Below, piece after piece: positions 9,016 to 12,247 of a stretch of 12,247 nt of DNA. Every line of letters begins with the position of its first letter. Position 1 is the stretch's first letter. Source of the DNA: Phoronis ovalis (taxonomy: Eukaryota > Phoronida > Phoronidae); assembly GCA_028565635.1 (NCBI GenBank), contig JAOXYB010046690.1, forward strand, positions 1-12,247. The letters run 5' to 3'. The position numbers and the translations under genes are program-made. Under the pieces are notes generated by a model, which worked only from the letters and a program-made list of their open reading frames with translations, had not been told where the DNA came from and ran no database searches.

Positions 9016-9719
9016 GTAACATCAAACTTAGTGTTTATTGCAAAAGAGCAGAATGTAAAAACATCTTTTTACTCAATGTGTTATTTTAGAATTGTAAGCC
9101 AACAAACCTATTGGTTTTGTATATTTTTTTTCTTCATTCCAATGTTCAGCAAGCTATATCTCGAAGATGGTTACATGGTATTTCAGGTATGACATCCCCA
9201 GGGTACGCTATTGTTGACCTTGAGATCAAACGATCAATGGTCAAATTACCACAATTACGCAGAATGTTCAAAAATGATGGTATCAGGTTACACAGAGTCA
9301 TTTTGATGTCTTTTTGACAATGTTTAAGCATTAAAAAGTAAAATTTTAACTATTTGGCATCTTTTCAATTAATTTGTGGAGGAAATATGTTGTAACCTGT
9401 AGTAGTTAGTCCTACAGTCTTGTAAGTTGACAAATGACACCCACAGGGTTGGGTGAGATGACCTTGAGGTCAAAAGGGATCACTTAGAGATTAAAATCTT
9501 AAAATGGTGTGAAACATTCAGAAAGAAGTTTATACATTTATGGTCAAATAGAGGTTATTGATAAGAGGTTGTGTCAAAATTCCCAAATCAAGAATTTTCT
9601 AGTATTTGTGGGAAAGTTCAAAAATGATGTCATTTAGAGGTCTTGCAAGGGTCATAGAAGTCAATAGTAGCAATCCTGTCATTGCTAAAAGGCTATCTAG
9701 TTTTAATATGGTTTTGTAG
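9016..9719 (+). other. RIMBP intron with an old two- to three-copy repeat
   Basis: The intron runs from GTAACA to GTTTTGTAG. Segments near 9188-9285 and 9435-9530 are diverged copies. Both contain GACAYCCMCAGGGT and then TGACCTTGAGRTCAAA. A third partial copy, around 9616-9660, repeats TTCAAAAATGATG and a GGTCTTGCAAGGGTCA stretch. A 37-nt segment at 9150-9186 is bounded by AG and GT but would break the reading frame and is not called. Confidence 0.7.
9187..9660 (+). repeat. Degenerate intronic repeat with TGACCTTGA boxes
   Basis: Two copies about 245 bp apart share the order GACATCCCCAGGGT / GACACCCACAGGGT, then TGACCTTGA (9215-9223, 9459-9467), then GATCA or GGTCA. In copy 2 the core extends to TGACCTTGAGGTCA, two perfect half-sites facing outward with a 2-nt spacer. 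The reverse complement of TGACCTTGA is TCAAGGTCA, the monomeric site of FTZ-F1/NR5A and ERR nuclear receptors. That may be coincidence in a repeat. Confidence 0.6.
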
Positions 9720-9815
9720 GAGATAATTATGATGTGGATCTTAGGAACATTGCAAAGAAAATCAATGCTCTCTCAGTATCAGATTCAGATGAAGAGCACA
9801 TCAATAAAAATTCTG
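9720..9815 (+). CDS. RIMBP: RIM-binding protein, acidic linker exon 4 of 5 in window
   Basis: Acceptor TGGTTTTGTAG, donor TCTG/GTATGT, 96 nt, phase 1 at both ends. The G left from the 9015 exon plus GA makes Gly, giving GDNYDVDLRNIAKKINALSV followed by SDSDEEHINKNS. The run is open and low in hydrophobic residues, with an acidic serine-rich SDSDEE patch that is a plausible casein kinase 2 target. It lies in the region between coiled coil and first SH3 domain, which is poorly conserved across the family, so the call rests on phase match at both ends and good splice sites. Confidence 0.78.
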
Positions 9816-10427
9816 GTATGTAACCTGTGCAGACCTTCTTTGAAAAATACTTTGTCTTAAATTACAAAAGAAGGGTAACTATAAATAGTATAGAACACAT
9901 ATATTATCTATTCAACAATAAATAGATGATAGACTTTCAACACATTTCAATAGTTTTCAATACTAGGTAAATTCTCACAATAAGGTGACTATATGATGAC
10001 CTGTATTTATTGCATTTAAGAAATATCATCATATTAATTGTATCATACATGTATGCACGGTATTCCTTAAGGTTAAATCTTGTTGCCTTAGTGGAAATCA
10101 AAGTAAATTGGTAAGAATTATAATCACAATTTTCATCAGTCATTGGTTTTAATGGTAATTTAGTTGGTTTGCATTTGTTATTAAAATTACAAAAAAACAA
10201 ACAATTAAAACAATTAAATTATAGACTAGTGTACATGTAGTAGGCTTTAACATATACTGTCTGGTAATATTGCTAGCAACACAAAGAATTAATATATAGT
10301 TGACAGTAGAGGAAGTAAAGTACAAAAAGGATATTACTGGCAATTTTGGTGTTTATTAAAATAAATATATTTTGCTATGAAAAAGTGCAGAAACCTTATT
10401 TTGATACACGAAATGATTTTGTTGTAG
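9816..10427 (+). other. RIMBP intron, no notable content
   Basis: AT-rich sequence from GTATGT to TTTTGTTGTAG. Minus-strand open frames at 9937-10200 and 10149-10343 are Cys/Tyr/Ile-rich with no family resemblance. I see no further exon or clear repeat. Confidence 0.75.
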
Positions 10428-10618
10428 TTGACAGTACCAAGAAATGTGAGGACAGACCTATTAAGCAGTCTATCCGTCGCCTCAACAAATCTAGTATTCA
10501 AGTGTATGTGTCTAGGTACAATTATGATCCCATGAAATTTTCTCCAAATGAATACCCAGAAACTGAGCTATCACTGAACAAAGGCGACTATGTTTATGTA
10601 CTGGGAGATATGGATGAG
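10428..10618 (+). CDS. RIMBP: RIM-binding protein, first part of SH3 domain I, exon 5 of 5 in window
   Basis: Acceptor ATTTTGTTGTAG and donor GATGAG/GTTAGT bound 191 nt. It enters in phase 1 (carried G plus TT makes Val) and ends in phase 0. It encodes residues 295-357 of the joined fragment. A basic linker is followed by the SH3 start IQVYVSRYNYDP (the ALYDY-equivalent is VSRYNY), then PNEYPETELSLNKGDYVYVL and GDMDE. RIMBP SH3 domains share the pattern VARYSYNP...PNENPEAELPL...YGDMDE (from memory), so this exon makes the gene identity firm. These SH3 domains bind proline-rich motifs in RIM and CaV2 channels. The second half of the fold, normally DGFYEGEL...GLVPSNFV, must be in the next exon and is not in the window. 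The open frame extends upstream to 10346, but that part is intron. Confidence 0.92.
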
Positions 10619-11014
10619 GTTAGTGTCTAGAATGAATGTTGTTTGTAGCTTAACCTGGAATACCTTTTATAATATTGCATATTGTGTGACTAAATGCTTC
10701 ATAACACGATTCCTTTGGTATAATGTGAAACTCTACAGCACAGCTGCCACGCAACATGGGACAACATGCAATATAGTGTGGCAGAGTGTGCCTCTAGCCA
10801 ACATGAGTATATTGTAGTTTAAACGACTCATTTTGAAATGCCAGAACTGTTTACTGTGCAATTACATTTACACTATCACTGAAAGTATAAACCTGTGGAT
10901 CTTCATTTTTATTTCCATTGAGAAATATAATGCATGGACATATTTATTTCCATTGAGAAATATAATGCATGGACATATAATCATTGTACATAACATGTAA
11001 TGTGCCTTTTTCGC
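10619..11014 (+). other. Start of next RIMBP intron, with a recent 35-bp duplication
   Basis: The sequence after donor GTTAGT has no SH3-completing exon. It contains a weak inverted repeat, CTGCCAC with GTGGCAG (about 10744-10790), and a perfect tandem duplication at 10908-10978. The open frame 10590-10817 is an out-of-frame overlap of the SH3 exon plus intron and is not a gene. Confidence 0.7.
10908..10978. repeat. Perfect 35-bp tandem duplication (two copies)
   Basis: The unit starts TTTATTTCCATTGAGAAATA and ends ATGCATGGACATA. It occurs twice head to tail at an offset of exactly 35, with 36 identical positions. The absence of any difference indicates a very recent event, or an assembly artefact. 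Confidence 0.95.
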
Positions 11015-11735
11015 AGTAGCAGCTTTTTAGTTTTTACCAGACTAGCTTCACATTTGGTACAGGGTAAATACAGGTCAAACTTCAGATCAAACTTCAGATC
11101 CAGCATAATTTTGATCTGGATAACTTCAGTATGGCCAACTGGTGGCCATGTGTGTTCGCCTATAGCTGCAAAAACGAAGTGCTACCTGGACAATTCAAAG
11201 GTGGTTTTAAGAAGGCCCCATGTGGGCAATTGTTATTGGCTAGGTGGTACGTATCTTAGAATGACCTGTCAAATTGTTTTTGCCCAGATTTGGATAACTC
11301 TGATATATAGAGAGATCTCTTTTATTCAAGGTATCTTGAAGCCAGAATACAGGTCAAGTATGATTTTGACCTGGACCACTTCCAATAAGGCTGACTAATG
11401 GCCATGTGTTTTACTGACATGGTACTGTGATAGCAGCTTCATTTTTTATCAGATCAGTTTCATATTTGGTACAGATTAAATTTATATCAAAATACAGGTC
11501 AGTTAAAATTTTAAACTGAATCACTTTTGATATGGCCGACTGGGAGCCATATTTGTTCAGGAAACAGTACATTATGGTACATCTATAGCGATAAAGATTA
11601 CATGTTGCCCATGATTCAAAGATGGTTTTAAAAAGTAAATACAGGTTGGATTACTTCTAATATGTTTGTTCCAAAATGGTATGTTATGGTGTATCTATAA
11701 CCATGAAGACGAAACATTGCCTGGACAATTTAAAG
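11015..11735 (+). repeat. Degenerate array of a dispersed repeat, three to four partial units
   Basis: The boxes AGCAGCTT...TTTTTAYCAGAYYAG...TTCAYATTTGGTACAG (11015-11063, 11429-11474), ACAGGTC/ACAGGTT (about 11070, 11350, 11496, 11643), ATGGCC or GGCYGACTG...GCCAT and CCTGGACAATTYAAAG (about 11188, 11720) recur in similar order. Spacing between the later ACAGGT boxes is about 147 bp. In unit 1 a 12-bp subunit, TCAAACTTCAGA, is doubled (11075-11098). The open frame 11000-11398 falls inside this repeat and shows no protein resemblance. The 1864-1906 copy shows that the family is dispersed. Confidence 0.7.
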
Positions 11736-11981
11736 TATCAATAAACCACTTTTTTCAGTTACAAATATATCAAAATATGTAACATATGTGTTAAGTTATT
11801 AATAAAAGAAAATTTCTGTAGAAAAAAAAAGAAGTAATTCTCTCGGGAACACTGTAAAAAAGCATCTAAAAAACAGGTATATTTATTAGAAGTTATCTCC
11901 CCTGAAGTAAAACCCAGAAATAGCACTCTTTCGTTATGACGTCACATCGCTAAGACATGTCACGTGCTACTAGTAAACGCA
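11736..11981 (+). promoter_or_regulatory. Promoter region of the P2X7 ballast-domain-like gene
   Basis: Directly upstream of the ATG at 11982 is a consensus CRE, TGACGTCA (11937-11944), and a CACGTG E-box (11961-11966), both within 45 bp of the start codon. The TGA in the CRE is also the in-frame stop upstream of the ATG. AAGTTATCTCCCCT (11890-11903) is the reverse complement of AGGGGAGATAACTT; a similar AGGGAGATAA occurs at 5308-5317. A TATA-like TATATTTATT lies at about 11878. C+G content rises visibly from about 11930 onward. No transcription start can be fixed from sequence. Confidence 0.5.
11937..11944. promoter_or_regulatory. Consensus CRE (TGACGTCA)
   Basis: This is the full 8-bp palindrome bound by CREB/ATF factors, 37 bp upstream of the start codon. 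It is followed 16 bp later by the CACGTG E-box at 11961-11966, a site for bHLH-ZIP factors such as USF, MITF and MYC relatives. Confidence 0.55.
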
Positions 11982-12205
11982 ATGGCTTCAAGTCAGGTTT
12001 GTCAGGACTTGTCCGAATTAAATTTAAGTTTTGAAATAGAAGATGAAAGTTTAGAAGAAATCACACAGCATAACGAAGACGACTCTGTAGGTATGGGCGG
12101 GTTACCCTATCAATATGAGCCGGAGTTTGAAGAAGAATTTAACGTAGAAGTTGACCCTGGAAGATCCTTGGCAAACAGACCGGAGCGTCTCGCTAACAAA
12201 GATTG
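11982..12205 (+). CDS. First exon of a P2X7 ballast-domain-like protein (partial)
   Basis: The ATG has a good context (G at -3, G at +4) and an in-frame TGA upstream at 11937. The first 74 codons are acidic: MASSQVCQDLSELNLSFEIE, then EDD and GGLPYQYEPEFEEEF (residues 39-53), then ERLANKDW (residues 68-75). The order acidic start, PY-x-[FY]-EP box, acidic stretch, then R-[LI]-x-N-x-x-W is, as I recall it, the N-terminus of invertebrate 'P2X purinoceptor 7-like' proteins. There it precedes the WCxCGxC zinc-binding part of the P2X7 cytoplasmic C-terminal (ballast) domain. I place the donor after GATTG (GTGGGT, 12206), in phase 2 and splitting the Trp codon. An alternative donor is GTTTTG at 12210. 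Without the splice the frame stays open to the window end, but the hydrophobic residues there look like intron. The Cys/His part lies beyond the window. The family's function in invertebrates is unknown. Confidence 0.6.
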
Positions 12206-12247
12206 GTGGGTTTTGCAAATATTTTTTGATACAAACTGTTTCTTTTG

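Noticed and set aside
9150-9186. A 37-nt segment between TTCCAATGTTCAG and CAG/GTATGA that looks like a micro-exon.
   Set aside because: The flanking exons already join in phase 1 to give Gly and a continuous frame. Inserting 37 nt would shift the frame before the SH3 domain.
9010-9331. Overlapping open frames on both strands just after the large coiled-coil exon.
   Set aside because: They lie in the intron and the TGACCTTGA repeat, overlap each other in different frames and resemble no family.
9937-10343. Two overlapping minus-strand open frames.
   Set aside because: They sit in a RIMBP intron, overlap each other in different frames and show no conserved motif.
10346-10427. Upstream extension of the SH3 open frame to an ATG-like start at 10346.
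   Set aside because: The acceptor at 10426-10427 restores phase with the upstream exon, and residues before it are hydrophobic intron translation unlike the RIMBP linker.
11000-11398. 132-codon plus-strand open frame.
   Set aside because: It follows the degenerate repeat units (the doubled NFRS comes from the 12-bp duplication) and has no protein resemblance.
1-12247. CRISPR array, bacterial operon, phage or integrated viral genes.
   Set aside because: There are no regularly spaced repeats of CRISPR type, no bacterial-style compact genes and no recognisable viral or reverse-transcriptase proteins. Splice signals and gene content are animal.

Overview
The window is animal nuclear DNA, most likely from an AT-rich lophotrochozoan and probably a mollusc. 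It holds short exons with GT..AG borders, long AT-rich introns, a tRNA-derived SINE, MITE-like inverted-repeat elements and several degenerate dispersed repeats. The phylum is inferred from repeat style and protein similarity as I remember them, not from a search.

Layout. Positions 1-5015 have no exon I can defend. They hold a hairpin pair (379-442), a GA-rich microsatellite (about 929-962), a fragment of a repeat that recurs near the right end (1864-1906), a tRNA-derived SINE (about 2226-2445), a 531-bp MITE with 47-bp terminal inverted repeats and TTA target duplications (2641-3171), and small direct repeats (3773-3830). From 5016 to 10618 there are five plus-strand exons of a RIM-binding protein gene (RIMBP: RIMBP2/TSPOAP1 in vertebrates, Rbp in Drosophila). 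The exons are 5016-5138, 5432-5587, 8511-9015, 9720-9815 and 10428-10618. Their splice phases match throughout (0/0, 0/0, 0/1, 1/1, 1/0) and they join into 357 codons with no stop. The joined piece encodes a long coiled coil, a short linker with an LC8-type motif, and the first part of the first SH3 domain, cut by an intron after GDMDE. The introns hold a palindromic element with GGCRAGTTG boxes (about 6457-6766), a 126-bp tandem duplication (7626-7876) and an old repeat carrying TGACCTTGA boxes (about 9187-9640).

From 10619 to the end, the exon that should complete the SH3 domain is absent. There is instead a perfect 35-bp duplication (10908-10978), a block of degenerate repeat units (11015-11735), and a compact promoter with a consensus CRE and a CACGTG E-box. 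This leads into a first exon (11982-about 12205) whose product resembles the N-terminus of the large invertebrate family carrying the P2X7 'ballast' domain (P2X7 intracellular C-terminal domain). The second gene is on the same strand. It is either nested in a RIMBP intron, or RIMBP is interrupted here.

The two genes have no evident functional link. RIMBP is a presynaptic active-zone scaffold that links calcium channels to RIM. The ballast-domain family is expanded in invertebrates and largely uncharacterised. The most useful leads are a possible 78-nt in-frame cassette exon (5999-6076), the LC8 motif, the same-strand gene arrangement, and the two inverted-repeat element families.
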